Source: Haematococcus lacustris
Lineage: Eukaryota; Chlorophyta; Chlorophyceae; Chlamydomonadales; Haematococcaceae
Assembly (NCBI GenBank): GCA_030144725.1
Contig: JASKMD010000027.1
Location: 2,523,724-2,587,723 of the forward strand
Direction: 5' to 3'
DNA: 64,000 nucleotides
Numbering within the stretch: the first letter of the stretch is position 1; the number at the start of each line of letters is the position of its first letter. The notes under the pieces were generated by a model, which searched no databases, was not told where the DNA came from, and saw only the letters and a list, made by a program, of their open reading frames with translations. Below are positions 38,673-59,890 of the stretch, one piece after another. The translations under genes and the position numbers were made by a program.

Positions 38673-40908
38673 CGGCTGAGCAGTAGAGCGCAGACTCCAA
38701 GTACTGGCACTGCCAACAAGGTATACGCAGGGCCTGCACCATGGTGTGTCACAGCTACATCCAGGCAGCAGCAAGAGATACGGCTGCACATGGGTTGCTG
38801 ATGGCAGGCTGACCAGGAGGACCAGCAGACTGACTTGGCAGCAGCCCAGGGGGACCAGCTGGTCAAGTGATGGGCAGCCTAAAAGCAGATGTTCCATGGA
38901 GCATTCAATGCTCACCCAGCAGGCATGGCATCAGTAGTGCAGTGATGCAACGTACATCCACTGCCAACGACAGTAGAAGCGCACGCGTAGTAGGGAGCAG
39001 CCCAGGGGAAGCAGCTGGCCCTGCTTCTGGCGCCGTGTGGGGCTGAGGCGCATGCTTCAGCGCAGTTCTGGTTTCATGCACTAGGACATCAGCGTGTGCT
39101 ACAGCATTGGGAGTGATCAGGTGTACATCAGGCAAGCAGCTGGTGTGCGCCTGCCCCTGCCACTCCCCTACAGCAACGCCTACAGGCAATTGATGATGAT
39201 GAGGATGATGATGATGATGACGATAATGGTGATGATGGTGATGACGATAATGGTGATGATGGTGATGACTGAGCCACCACCACAGCCTCATGCGTATGCT
39301 TCTGTTGCTACAGCCTCTGCCTGCGTCTATGGTGGCTGCAATCTATGTATCACTGTGTACCATCACGGGTTTTGTTGCGTCTTGGAGGAGCAGGAGGGCT
39401 GTGGAAGTCGGGGGCTTGTAGAGAGGTCAAGCTGACTTTATTAATGTGTGCGAGGTTTGACTTTTGCAGCCTCTTGGCCCCCCTTGACAATGTGAGTGGG
39501 TGTATCGACAAGTCGCATGGCAGTCAACTAGCCTGTAGCTCGTCACCGTGTGGCTGCAGCACATCGAGCATGAGTTATATTTGTCTGGTTAACCTGTGTG
39601 GCACAAGGCAGTATGTCTAGCAGCTGCAAATACTTATATAAACGCCTCAAGCCTGAGATTGGGCTTGGCCGGGGATGCCGCTGCTTGCTCACCCGCTGGT
39701 ACAGCTCAGTGCCTGGACAGCACAGACTCAAGAGGCCAGGACCGCAACATTCACAGAGGGCGCTGCTTGCTTCAAATTGCATCATTGCATGCAGCATGGG
39801 GTGTCTCGGTAAAGCTACCTGACGGGTGACCGGTGTGAGGTGATCACTGGCACCTACTGACAGCTGAAGTAATGAGCAGGGGTGGATATGACCTGCTGGC
39901 AGGTTTGTAGACTGATGTCACCAATGCTTTACTTATTACACAACCGTGCCATGCATCACAACATCGTACAGTCAACACGTACACTTGGAGGGGGTGTGGG
40001 GTTGCTGTGGGTCTGCGTGGTCTGTCTCCATCATATACACCCACCGCACAGGCCCTCCTTGTTGGTACACCCGCCCACATGCCACTGCCTAACCTGGCAA
40101 CCCTGCTCAACTGTCCGAGCAATCGTCCTTCTCACTGCATGCAGGCAGCTGTGCTATGCCTCAGCTGCAGCCTTCAGCCGAACCTAGCAAAACAAATCAG
40201 TCTGTCCAGTGCGCCCCACCCAGGTCCAGCCTGTCATGCGCCTGCCGTGCATCGGTGTAGTGTACATCAATTGACCCATGCTAGTCGCACTGGCATAGTG
40301 AGTGAACAGGCACATTGTGCCTTGCTCACACTGGCCACGGCGCTACTCTACAAGTACAGTCTGTCGCTGCCGCCTCACCCTCTGCTCCAGATGTGCCTAC
40401 CAGGTACAACCAGGTCAGCTGCCTGACAGGCAATTATGTGAGGGAAGTGGTCAGGTGTACATCAGGCCAGCAGCTGGTGTGCGCCTGCCCCTTCCCCTAC
40501 ACCAGCCCTACACCTGCCCCTACACCTGCACCCCTTCCCAACCTTCTGACAGGCGTAGCCAGGCTCGTGTATTCCTAGTGCAGGCACACCAGGCTGTCAC
40601 TGTACAGTTGTTGGGTCCATGCCACCAATGGACACTGCTTATGCTACTCGTCAGCCGCCGCTGCACACTTGCCGCTTAATGGTACCGAGCTGCACCCCGC
40701 CCCAGGCACTGAGCATGGCCTACGCAGGCGTGGGTGACCGCGCACCGTCTCAAGCCTTGTGTGGTAACTCATGCAGGAGCTGGGCAAAACAGCCCTGCCA
40801 GGCTGGCGGTCTAGACGGTGTCAACCACCATGATCATCATCACTCATGCCCCCGCAGCGTGCAGCCGGGAGAAGGCTGGGTTGCTGCGGGAGGACAGCCT
40901 AGGGGCTG
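38673..40908. other. Region with repeated exon-like segment, no resolved gene
   Basis: Two similar segments share GATCAGGTGTACATCAGGCA-type sequence followed by CAGCTGGTGTGCGCCTGCCC (39115-39180 and about 40449-40520). The first reads SDQVYIRQAAGVRLPLPLPY, and a cysteine-rich frame is also possible. A GATGAT/GGTGAT microsatellite lies at 39192-39270. I could not build a gene. Confidence 0.4.
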
Positions 40909-41097
40909 GTGGGGCTGACAGTGGACGCCCTCAGCAACCACTCAGCCAGGCCTGATGGAGAATTCGTGCTTGCAGTTCAAGCTCAGCTCAGCTCAGCTCA
41001 GGCTCAGCTCAAGCTCAGCCTCTCTCACCAGCTCAGCCGTGTGAGGCAGTCACAGGAGGAGGAGGCCAGGGGCCAGGGAGAGCTGGTCTGGCAGTGA
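40909..41097 (+). CDS. Possible terminal coding exon, unknown protein
   Basis: A 62-codon open stretch (VDALSNHSARPDGEFVLAVQ followed by Gln/Leu/Ser-rich heptads) ends in TGA at 41095-41097. Part of it is an imperfect AGCTC repeat. No homologue recognised and upstream splice sites are not certain. Confidence 0.2.
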   Translation: MGLTVDALSNHSARPDGEFVLAVQAQLSSAQAQLKLSLSHQLSRVRQSQEEEARGQGELVWQ

Positions 41098-41786
41098 GAG
41101 GTGGGTTAAAAATAGAGCTACAGCGGTGCTTGGGTGAGAGTGGAGTTAGGGTCAGAGCCACAGCGGCCCAGCGGTGACAGCCCCAGCAGGCCGTCCCACT
41201 GGCCTCAATGCTGGCGCTGAGTTGCATGTGGCTGCTGTCTGCTGGCAGGGGCGCGGTGCATGACTGTGGCAGTCGCTGTGTGCCCCTGCTTGCCTTTGCC
41301 AACGCACACAAAGTGTAGGGCGTGGAGGAAGCTGGCGGCACACACCAGCTGCCAGAACCTGCAGGGCAGGTCACAGCCAGGTGCTGGAGTGGGGCCGCAC
41401 ACACCCCAAGCCACATGCAGGCGTGTTCTGATGGCTGTTCTGGTGCAGGCCCATAAAACTGCACTGACAATGATGCTCACGCTGCTACAGGATGCGACAG
41501 CTCAATGCCCACGCATGTGTGCATGCACCCATGCGAGCGCATGTTGATGTGCTGGGAGATAACGTTACACCTAAATCACATGAACAGCATTGGCCCCCTG
41601 CTCTGCAGTGATTGCTCCCTTGCCACAGGCAATGGGTGAAGGCATGGGTGATGGTAGGTGAGTGAAGGTGATGGGTGAAGGCATGGGTGATTGTGGGTGA
41701 GTGATGGTGGGCGAAGGTAATGGGTGAAAGCATGAGCTTCTGAGTGAAGCCCTGAGCATGCAACGTATGCACAGCAACTGAACAAC

Positions 41787-42305
41787 TTACCAGAGACACT
41801 CATAGATTGCGCGGTCCATGGGGTAGGCGCCCTCAGAGTAGCCCCCGTCCCAGCTTGAGAAGTAGCGAGGCCAACCATTGTTTCCTGACCCACTGCCTGA
41901 CCCCTTCCCAGACCCACTGCCGCCCCAGGGGGGCAGTCCTGACCCATTGCCTGCACCTGCGCTGTCAAAAGGTCCAAACCAGTCCCCCCATGTATCCTCG
42001 TCGCTGGAAGAACCATCGCTGCCACCAGTGCCAGGTCTGCCACGTTTCTGACGTGACCTCGACTTGGTAGCCACTGCCTCAAAGTGTCGAGATGCTGAAG
42101 TCTTGATGTCACGCTGCTTGCGCCCAGATCCAGCTGCTTTTCTCCACCCTATCACAGGACCTTGCTCTCGGTGCCCACGGTCAGGCGCAGGCAAGCTGCA
42201 GTCGAAGGATGCAGGACCCATGATGTGCGCCATGATGCAAGGGGAGGTAGGTAGGACGATCATGGCCTGTAGCTGCGAGGGCAACACGAAACAAGCACAC
42301 AGCAA
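41787..42305 (-). CDS. Possible 5' exon of an unknown low-complexity protein
   Basis: The minus strand is open from 42305 to a good donor (CTCTG/GTAAGTTG) near 41792. The sequence has an uncharged N-terminus (Met at 42305, 42264 or 42231), then basic and Ser/Gly-rich parts with KSRSRQKRGRP and SSSDEDTWGDWFGPF, and ends GAYPMDRAIYECL. Downstream exons were not identified, so this is an unconfirmed gene start. Confidence 0.3.
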   Translation of the reverse strand: MLCACFVLPSQLQAMIVLPTSPCIMAHIMGPASFDCSLPAPDRGHREQGPVIGWRKAAGSGRKQRDIKTSASRHFEAVATKSRSRQKRGRPGTGGSDGSSSDEDTWGDWFGPFDSAGAGNGSGLPPWGGSGSGKGSGSGSGNNGWPRYFSSWDGGYSEGAYPMDRAIYECLW

Positions 42306-42558
42306 GTGACCGTGGTTGAATCGGCGTCATAAATCTATTTCTGCGACTTACCATCCAGCACAAAGCGCGGCTCAGCACCGCACCACTTCTGAGTACCTGT
42401 TAGAATTTCGTGGGCGCTCGGTGAAAACAATATTACTGCTTAGACAATACCGGGTTCAGCAGCCAACAATAGGGCAGCCGAGTTGCACAGAGTTTAAGTT
42501 TAGCCGGGTTTCGTGCGACAGGCACACGCATGCGGCATAACATGCATGAGATGTAAAA

Positions 42559-42630
42559 GTGGCAGGGGCAGGGGCAGGGGCAGGGGCAGGGGTAGGGGCA
42601 GGGGCAGGGGCAGGGGCAGGGGCAGGGGCA
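42559..42630 (+). repeat. Short (GGGGCA)n array
   Basis: About twelve GGGGCA units with one variant (GGGGTA), the same hexamer as the 66-copy array at 10489-10884. Confidence 0.9.
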
Positions 42631-43016
42631 GACTGCGCAGCGTCAGCAGGGCCGCGCCCAAGGGAGCTGAGCAGCTAGCCATGCAGCCCCGCCACGCCAA
42701 ACGTCAGCGACGACACCATCGGCAGCAATAGTATCATCCCGTTATGGATGTGTGTCACAGTGTGTGTGAGCAAGAACATGCATAGGGTTCGAGCACCCCT
42801 GGGGTCACACCTGTAATACAATGCACAGTAATAGGTCACCCCGGCCGTTGGTCCCGCCAATCCGTGCCAGGCCTGACGCTCACACCACGCGCTAGTGAAG
42901 GGTAGCTGAGGCTATCAGTACTGATACCAGACGTTTTGATTTAGAAAAAAGTGAATTACAAGCGTGTTTACAAATTGTGCCGTGCATTCAGGCCAGGAGT
43001 TGACATCCCAGCTGCG

Positions 43017-52404
<9,388 letters not shown>

Positions 52405-53248
52405 GGGCACCATGGGTGTGATCTTTGCTGTTGGTCACACTTGTGTATCATTACTCAGCTATGGGAATGGAGCAGCTGGCAGCCAGGTGTGGCTGCATGT
52501 CTTGCCCATGAAGTGCCTTGTGGTCAGTGAGGAGGTGGGGGTGCCATCAGGAGGAAAAGCTGGGACCAAAGCGTGTGGAGGGTAGAGGGGGTCACGTGGG
52601 GGGGGCTAGGTCAACCCAGGTGGTGGTGGTGTGCCTCCCTTGTGGCGCACCCTGGCCTTGCGATCTGGGCTTGCATGGGGTCATGCATGGAGTCTGGCAC
52701 GGAACCATGAGGCAAACAGTGTGTGAAGGAGGGGTCACACAATGCTCACTGGCCTCACTACTGGGTCACACTTGGCAGGGTAGGGCATGAGGCCCTGTGG
52801 TGGGCTTTGTATTTGGTTGTGGTTGGGTGGGGTCAGGTGGTGGGAGGAGGTGGGCCCAGGCCCAGGTCAGCCCAGGGTGCAATGATACTCTCAGTGGCTA
52901 ATGTGAGCCGGCCAGCAGCAAAGTGCGTTTGTGTTGTCAGTCAGCCAAGGAAATAGCCTCGTGGCATGTGCATGCTGCTGCCACTCAGCCCTCATGGTGT
53001 CAGGCTAGCCTAAACAGTAGAGGAGGTGATGTTGCCTGATCAAGCCATGCGGTGGCAGGGCAGGCTGCCACCCTCGTGCTCAGCCTGCTTTGTCCTTTTT
53101 CATAATGGCAGAGCAAGCATGCCTTGAACCTGAAAAGCAGCAGGCCATCATGGTGTTTGTGTGTGTGGGGGTAGCAAAGTGTACTGAGCTAAGTAGGCCC
53201 TTTCAAGCCTGCATGCATGCATACTGAGCTTTTGCTGCAAGCCAGCCA

Positions 53249-53279
<31 letters not shown>

Positions 53280-54498
53280 AAGGTCAGGCCAGGCATGCCT
53301 TGAGCTGAACCCTGTCTAGCACAGCCCTAATGTGCATGGGCTCTCCGTGTGTGAATGGTGTGAAAGTCAATCTTGATTATTGTGGGCGTGTCAAGGAAGT
53401 AGGATGCGTGTGATGAGTAGCTACGAAGCGGGTTGAGGTAAGCAGGGGTGAGGGGCGGGAAGTTCACTGCCTTGGATGGCAATTGCAGGGGTATCAGGTG
53501 GGCAGGGGTGAGGGGAGGGTCGGGAGGGGAGGGGAGGGGGTGATATTGAGGCATTGCTGCTTTGACATATGGGACACAACCGTGTCTGCCACCCTGTCAG
53601 CAGCCCTGTCTGGCTGGTGAGGGACGGCAGGGTGGCGGCTGCTGACCAAGCTGTTGACCAAGCTGTTGGCTGTAAAGCCTGCTCCACTTCTGACCTGAGA
53701 TGCCAGGGGTGGAGGAGGGGCGGTGGAGGGGTGGTGGAGGAGGAGGAGGGCCGCTGTGAGCTCTCCTTTTTGCTGCTAGGTCTCTTGGGCCTGACCCTCT
53801 CCTCCCTAGCACAACATACGTGACGTCAGATCAAATGCTTGCCAGCAGGTCACATCCACCTCTGCTCATTCACTGCAGCTGTCATTAGGTGCCAGTATTT
53901 ACCTCACGCCAGTCGGGCTGTTTGTGGGGGTGGTTTGTCAATAAAGCCAGCGAAGTTCAGCAGGTTGGCATGCATGCATGCAGAGGTAGTCTTCATGTTG
54001 TGTAGTACGGGTGTGGTAGGGTGAGGCCTTGACGTGCCAGTGGTGGTGGTGGTGACGATGATGATGGTGATGGTGATGGCTAACACCGGAAGTGGTGGGA
54101 GGTGTGGTGGAGTTCAGATTGGTAGGGCGCAGGTGTGGGTGTAGGTAGACAGTGAAGGCTGGGCAGGGCATGGTAGGGCAGGGTAGGGTAGGGCAGGGTA
54201 GGGTAGGGTAGTGAGTTTACTAGGTCAGGTAGCTGGAACAGCATTGACAACTTGGCATTGGCACATGGCCATGGCTATTGGTTGTATGCTATTATAGCTG
54301 CGACAACATCACACCTTGACAATGCCTTGCAAAAAATATGCACTCATAACCACGCATGGGCGGGCTGTGGCGGATGTGGGGATGGGACTGGCGTTGAGGA
54401 TAGATTTGAACGTGGTGGACCAGGGGTAGGTGCGGGTAGTCCCTTTCGGAGTCTCTTTATTATTTAACTGCAACATGCCGCTTTTTCTTCTTTTCCAT
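52405..54498. other. Intergenic region without supported genes
   Basis: About 2.1 kb between the kinase stop and the transposon cluster. It contains a (CTG)9 run near 53249-53277, a GATGATGGTGATGGTGATGG tract at about 54056 and GGGTA/GGGCA repeats near 54170-54212. I found no exon with motif support. Confidence 0.5.
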
Positions 54499-54506
54499 GT
54501 AATGAC

Positions 54507-55223
54507 CAGGCCTGTGCGATACGGGGTTACGGGTTACGGATACGCTTACATTACTTACCGTAGCTCAGTAAGCACACGCGTAAGTTCCGCCTAACCGATC
54601 TGTAAGTTCCGCCGTAAGGGGGTCCATGCAAACATGCGGGCCATCTTTTTCGCTTCTCCCCTTCCGCCTTCCCTGCTTCCTCCAACCCTGCTTCACCTGT
54701 TTCCTCCAACTTTGTTCACTCATCGAGCCTATCTGCTTCCGAGTGTTTAGTACTTAGCACGTTACGCCCTACCGTCACCACGTCTCTCTCAACCACGTGC
54801 GGAAGTTGCACTTGCGCCTGTCGCTATCGCAGCCTTCGCCATTTGCGCCGAAGTGCCTGTGATACCAGACCATGTCGCCATTTGCGCCGAAGTGCCTGTG
54901 ATACCAGACCATGTGATAATGTTGGGCTGGTCGGTCCGGCTGCGCTTTCTGAGCGGCCCGGAGACGCCGGGGATCTGCCGCACATCCTCTGCAGTGGCCA
55001 TGGATGACTGGCGCAAAAGTGTCTGCATCTACAGACGCTGAGTGGCGCGTGGTGACCCTAACTCCATCGCAATGGATGTGCGCTCGTCGCCTGAAGGTCA
55101 CAGGGGGCTTCACACATACGGGAAGCGGTTGGTTCCGGACTTACCCCGTATCGCTTACGGACATACTTACTTACGGGTTACCAGCCGGATATCAGTAACT
55201 TACCCCGTATAGTCACAGCCCTG
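54507..55223. mobile_element. Short hAT-like non-autonomous element (about 717 bp)
   Basis: The ends are inverted: CAGGCCTGTG at 54507 and CAGGGCTGTG reading in from 55223, each followed within about 10 bp by a TACGGGGT block and further GTTACGG/TTACGG repeats. The sequence GTAATGAC abuts the left end (54499-54506) and recurs at 55229-55236, but with 5 bp (CATTA) between it and the right end, so the exact boundary or duplication is unclear. Ends starting CAGG-CTG are typical of hAT transposons. Inside is a 39-bp tandem duplication (about 54835-54912). A minus-strand open frame (MATAEDVRQIPGVSGPLRKR) crosses it; I recognise no function for it. Confidence 0.5.
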
Positions 55224-55285
55224 CATTAGTAATGACATGACCCCAGCCCACATTTGAACACGTTTACGTACAAATGAGCTCGGGG

Positions 55286-56664
55286 TCAGGTGTTCCCAAC
55301 TGTTTAAAAATGACAGGAAACCGACCCCTGGTAGTAGGACGGCTGTAACTCTGCACTCACTGCGCCAAATAATATGCTAGATGATTCACAATGTAGCCAA
55401 CCCGGCCAGCTACCTTTCACCCATCCAGAATAGTTTACCAGTCAGTAGGCCGTGCACAGCAAAGCATCAAAGTTAGTGATTCAAATTTGAGCCGTTGCGG
55501 AGCATGCAGTCATCGCTACGACCACCCGCGTCGCTTAGGTTGCTCTACACGAGCATGCGCGTCGACAGCAGCAGTCGAATCGGAAAGCGGTTGCGGAAAT
55601 GTGACACTGAGCCCACCTCCTCCCCATACCTGGAGGGCAATGCCACAGCTCGACCATTTTGATTTACAGTATGCTACTTACTAGGTTAAGCTCCTCTAGA
55701 ACAGTGTTACAAACGCTCATACTCAGATAAGCCAAACGCTCACTTTGGTCTGTGACCCCCAACTCCCTTAGCCGATCTCAAGGCCAGAGCCATGCAGTCA
55801 GTCACACAGCACCACACCATGACTGAGTTTTGACTCGGCTCCTCTCAGAGTTATACTCCCCTACATGCCATCCACCTGCGTGCAAAGTTTCATAGCTCAA
55901 CAGCCACCCCACAGTGGTGCTCTGTGAGGGGTGGGCTGGGAGGGGTGGGCTAGGAGGGGGTGGGCTTGGGGAGGGGGCGAGGGGAAGGGCTGGGAGGTGG
56001 TGGTCAGGCTCAATGAGGTGGGCTCCTGCAATGATAGGTAAAGGGGGGGCGGGCATGGTGAGTCGTTGCATGCCGTGGCCTTGAACCAGCCTAGTGATGA
56101 TGATGTAACTTTGAAGCTGTCAAACTGAACGAGGCCTGGCCTGTTTGTTGTGCGGTTTGTTTCAACAGGTGCGCCAATGGGTAAGGAACAAAGATTTCGT
56201 AGCCATTTTCTTGTGATGCAGCGGGTGCAACACAGTGGAGGACACAGTGGAGGAGGGGGGGTGTAACCCGGTGATACCTTAGTGTGCGCCGACCCAAATG
56301 TTGTATTCGGCGGAAGCGAGTACGAATATATGTTTCATTCACCCCGTCTAGGCGCCCTGCACGCTCGGTAGGCATCGCGTTGGGTGTCAGCCGGACATTC
56401 CATGTGTGCACAACCAGCTCACTACGCTAGGTAGATGGGGTTACAGCGATGCGGCTCACCGTGCCAAGGAGACCCGTCTCGCCGATGTGATTTGTTCGCG
56501 GGCACATGTGGCAGTACGCGAGCAAAGACTCCAATGGCTAGCGCTGATGGTCAGATTACGCGGAATAAGTTACGGCTGCCAATGTGACAAACGCTATCGA
56601 AAACAGTGCAGTATTGATAGAGTACTTGCATGAACATTACCAACCCCATGTTGGGAACGCCCGA
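55286..56664 (-). mobile_element. DNA transposon, TCAGGCG family, copy 2 (1379 bp)
   Basis: The left end TCAGGTGTTCCCAAC (55286) and right end (reverse complement TCGGGCGTTCCCAACATG, ending 56664) flank DNA that is clearly similar in reverse complement to copy 1, including blocks such as GCTAGCCATTGGAGTCT, CGAACAAATCACATCGGCGA and AACCGACCCCTGGTAG. It is flanked by CTCGGGG on both sides (55279-55285 and 56665-56671), a perfect 7-bp duplication. It has the same order of parts as copy 1 on its minus strand, including a pyrimidine tract at 56030-55920, but the small coiled-coil frame is lost. Confidence 0.85.
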
Positions 56665-56671
56665 CTCGGGG

Positions 56672-58476
56672 TCAGGCGTTCCCAACATGGGGTTGGTAAT
56701 CTTCATGCAACTGCAACCCATCTACTCCATCATTTCATGTAACGTTTGCTGCGTCTGCTGCAATGCGATAACGCGCGTTTAATGTAAGACTGGAATTGCC
56801 ATCGGAGTCATTCGATGCGGGCAGCCACATGTGACCCCGAATGTGTCCCAATCGCAGACCTTGGTTAACTACACCGGTAAGCTACGTCCTTGGCTATCCG
56901 TTAGCGATGCACGACATGTCGGTGGCGCACACCACCGAAGTCCGGCAAACATGGCTGCGCGAGCTTCCTGATGGTGCAGGCCGCTTGGCGAGGATGTGAA
57001 GAAACCCAAATTCGAGTGTGGCAGCGCTGTATCGCTATAATGGTGGGCGGCACAGTAGGGACTAGTCACCCCCTCCAGCTATGATCCGCTTTATGTTTTC
57101 AACCATTGAACAAACAGCCTGGCCTCACTCGAATTATTTGTAGCATACTCAATAACGCGTCCATGGCACTAAGCAACTCAATCATTGGGTCTGTAGGTGT
57201 CAAGATTGACCCCTTACAAGGTACACATGCTGATGGCTACAGGTGCATGAGGAGCCGACTGAGCTTGGCTGACCACTCCGCCACATGGCCCCCACCAACA
57301 TAGCCTAACCCACCATCTCCCAACCTCGTCTACCCAGCCCAGCCCCCAGTAGCCCCTCCTCCCAGCAGCCCAGCCTGCCATCAGCCTCCTCCCTCCTACC
57401 TCTCCTTCTCCTCGCCTCCTACCTCTCCCCTACCTCTCCTTCACCCATCTCCGTATCCATCACCCCCCATCACCCTGACCACCGAGCCAAGCCCGTAGCC
57501 CCGCTCAGCCACTCACCCACCCACCTCTCAATCCCTAACCATGAAGAGAACCAAGAAGAGATTAAGCAAGGCCAAGAGTGCTCAGCTCTATGCAGGTGGC
57601 ATCCAGAGCGGCAGCTACCAATCACTCCCTACGGGCTAAGGGCTACAAGTTGTAGTGAATGTGGGTGACCATGCGTGCCGAGAGCGGCTTGCAGCGGCCC
57701 ATGCCCTTGCCTTGGGGGGGCATGATTTTAGCCACACAACTGTTGAGGAGGCAAAGAAGATGACAGGAAAGCAGCTTCAGACATACCTCCAGTTCCACAA
57801 GCAGGAGGTACACACCAGTTGGAGGGTACCCAAGCTACTGAGCCACGTGTGCACCCACATCCGTGAAAAGCTTGCCGCAGCTGCCCCCTCAGCAGCAACT
57901 GACACCTGCAGGCACCACCCCTGAGCTGGCTGTGCCTGCTGGTGCACCCCCTCAGCAGCAGCAACAGCTGGCAGCGGCAAGCACGTCACGTAAGCGTGAG
58001 GCACCTGCAGCTAACAAGCCGAGGGCAGCAAAGCAAGGTGAGACAACACCATGTACTGCACCTAGCACCTTCTTTAAGCGTGGTAGAGCAGCCGGTAATG
58101 CACTAGCGCCAGCAGCAGCTCCAAAAGCTAAGAATGATATCCAGCTGTCACGACTGCCGTCGTCGCGTCCACATGCCCAAAGCAAAACATGTTCCGACTG
58201 CTGCTGCGCGTTGCAGGTGCCACTCACAACAGTGTGGCGAAGCGTGCTAGAGCGGCGCGCCTCGCATGGGGCGAAATCGCATGAATTCAAATGTCGGTCT
58301 TTGGGCAGGCACTGAGCACCGCTGAGAGCGAAATAGTTTTTGCTGTGTCTGCCATCTCGTAGCTATGAGTCTCCTCTGTTCAAAGCACTGTTTACATATA
58401 TTATTGACTGAGTGGTTGCGGAGATACGGGCTTCGTATCACAGGGGGGTGGTTTTCAGGTAGTTGGGAACGCCTGA
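56672..58476 (+). mobile_element. DNA transposon, TCAGGCG family, copy 3 (1805 bp)
   Basis: Starts TCAGGCGTTCCCAACATGGG at 56672 and ends with the reverse complement of TCAGGCGTTCCCAAC at 58476. It is flanked by CTCGGGG (56665-56671 and 58477-58483). It shares the first 40 bp (GGTTGGTAATCTTCATGCAA) and the pyrimidine tract followed by a small basic frame with copy 1, but its middle and right part are different. It lies head-to-head with copy 2 and shares one CTCGGGG with it. Confidence 0.85.
57541..58315 (+). CDS. Small open frames inside transposon copy 3
   Basis: Three stretches in order. MKRTKKRLSKAK... is 33 codons from 57541. From 57655 a frame contains EEAKKMTGKQLQTYLQFHKQ and a following helix (VPKLLSHVCTHIREKL) in a pattern reminiscent of a SAP-type DNA-binding helix pair. 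From 57863 a Lys/Arg/Ala-rich frame has nuclear-localisation-like SRKREAPAANKPRAAKQ and ends at 58313-58315. They are in different frames, so splicing or decay is implied. The DNA-binding idea is inference from pattern only. Confidence 0.3.
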
Positions 58477-58948
58477 CTCGGGGTCCTCAACGTGGGGCTC
58501 AATGTAACCACCTTTGCATGCAACGACGAGACCATATTATACGGCAACGTCCCCTGCCCTCTGCATTAAGCCAGTGGACGTTCATTCACACCTAGGTTAG
58601 GAACACAGTATCATCAGTCACTACCTGTTGTAGAGAAGTTGAGGGGCTCCCCAGGATAGGGAAACTGGGTTCCTGGTATAGCAGGGCAAAGCATGTTCGT
58701 CTCCAAGCTGCATTATTAACTTAGATGCGTCCTAATCTACCACCTCCAGTCAAGTTCACCTGACGCGTCTAGCACATAAAAGCGGATGAAACGGAACGCT
58801 CCCTACCAGTAGGGCGCGACCGTTAATGTTAACACCCTAGGCTTTCGACATTAACACATTGTTAACGCTACCGTAGTGGCGTTTTCACGCGTTTAAACAC
58901 GTTAGCAGCCCCATCCTTAAAACGCTTAGTACGAGGCCCTTGCTGAAC

Positions 58949-59070
58949 TAAGAGCCACACACCCAAAAAGTGCACCTCTGTTTACAGCCCCCGAAGCAAC
59001 TAACAGCCACAAACCTAAAAAGCGCATCTCTGTTTACAGCCCCCTAAGCAACTAACAGCCACAAAAACCC
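58949..59070. repeat. About 60-bp tandem repeat in the hAT-like element
   Basis: Two to three copies of a unit containing CTCTGTTTACAGCCCCC and AAGCAACTAACAGCCACAAA, head to tail. Confidence 0.8.
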
Positions 59071-59315
59071 CCCTTCTTTTTAACGCATGATTTCCGTTTT
59101 CGGCGAATGACATGAGGCTGATCTTGCGCGTCCCTTGTCCAGCTGATCCGCATCCCAGTTTTCTTGCTCCTCGCTGTCTTCTCCCTCACCACCTCTGGTG
59201 ACATAGGCATGCTTTCCCAACGGACAAGGAGCAAGGGACAACGGACAAGGAGCAAGGGATACAACATGCACATGCAAAACAGTCATACACAACAGCGGAC
59301 ACCCCAAGCACATCC

Positions 59316-59890
59316 ATAGCAACCAAGCATAGTGGGGGAGTTGCAGGTCAGCGGAACTTAACCGTGCAAACAAAATCAGGCAGAGGGAGGCAACCGTATG
59401 CTGCCACACCTGCAACATGTTGTGCCATCCACTGCCCTGCCCATCCTACCCGCAACCACAACCCTCCCCACCCCTTCCCTGCCCGCCAACTTCTGCACCC
59501 ATTGCATTGTCATCCATCCCACCTACTCCAATGCGCCGTCACCGTCAGCAGTAGCCGCCACTGTGCATAGCGTGCCATTAACTCCGTGCCCTACATAGAG
59601 CCCCCAAAGCGCCCAGCTCAAAACGCACGCGCACTTGGTTGTCTCCCTGCACATGGAGGACACCCAAAGCAACCAAGCACAGTGGGGGAGTTGCACGTCA
59701 GCAGAGCTTTACAAGGCAAACATCATCAGGCACCACAAACCACACCTTCAACAAACGGCCTGCCCATCCCACCCACCACCACAACCGTCTCCATTCCTTC
59801 CTTACCCGTCAACTCAAACACTCCTTGCATTGTCATCCATCCCCCTAATTCAACACGCCATCACCGTCAGCACCAGCTACCACTGTGCCT
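59316..59890. repeat. Diverged direct duplication, period about 349 bp, in the hAT-like element
   Basis: AGCAACCAAGCATAGTGGGG at 59318 recurs with one change at 59667, and the following blocks (GTTGCANGTCAGC, CCACAACC, TTGCATTGTCATCCATCC, CACCGTCAGCA) recur in the same order. Confidence 0.75.

Noticed and set aside
55004..55198. Telomere-like TTACGGG repeats as a chromosome-end signal
   Set aside because: They are arranged as inverted subterminal repeats of a short element, not as a terminal tandem array.
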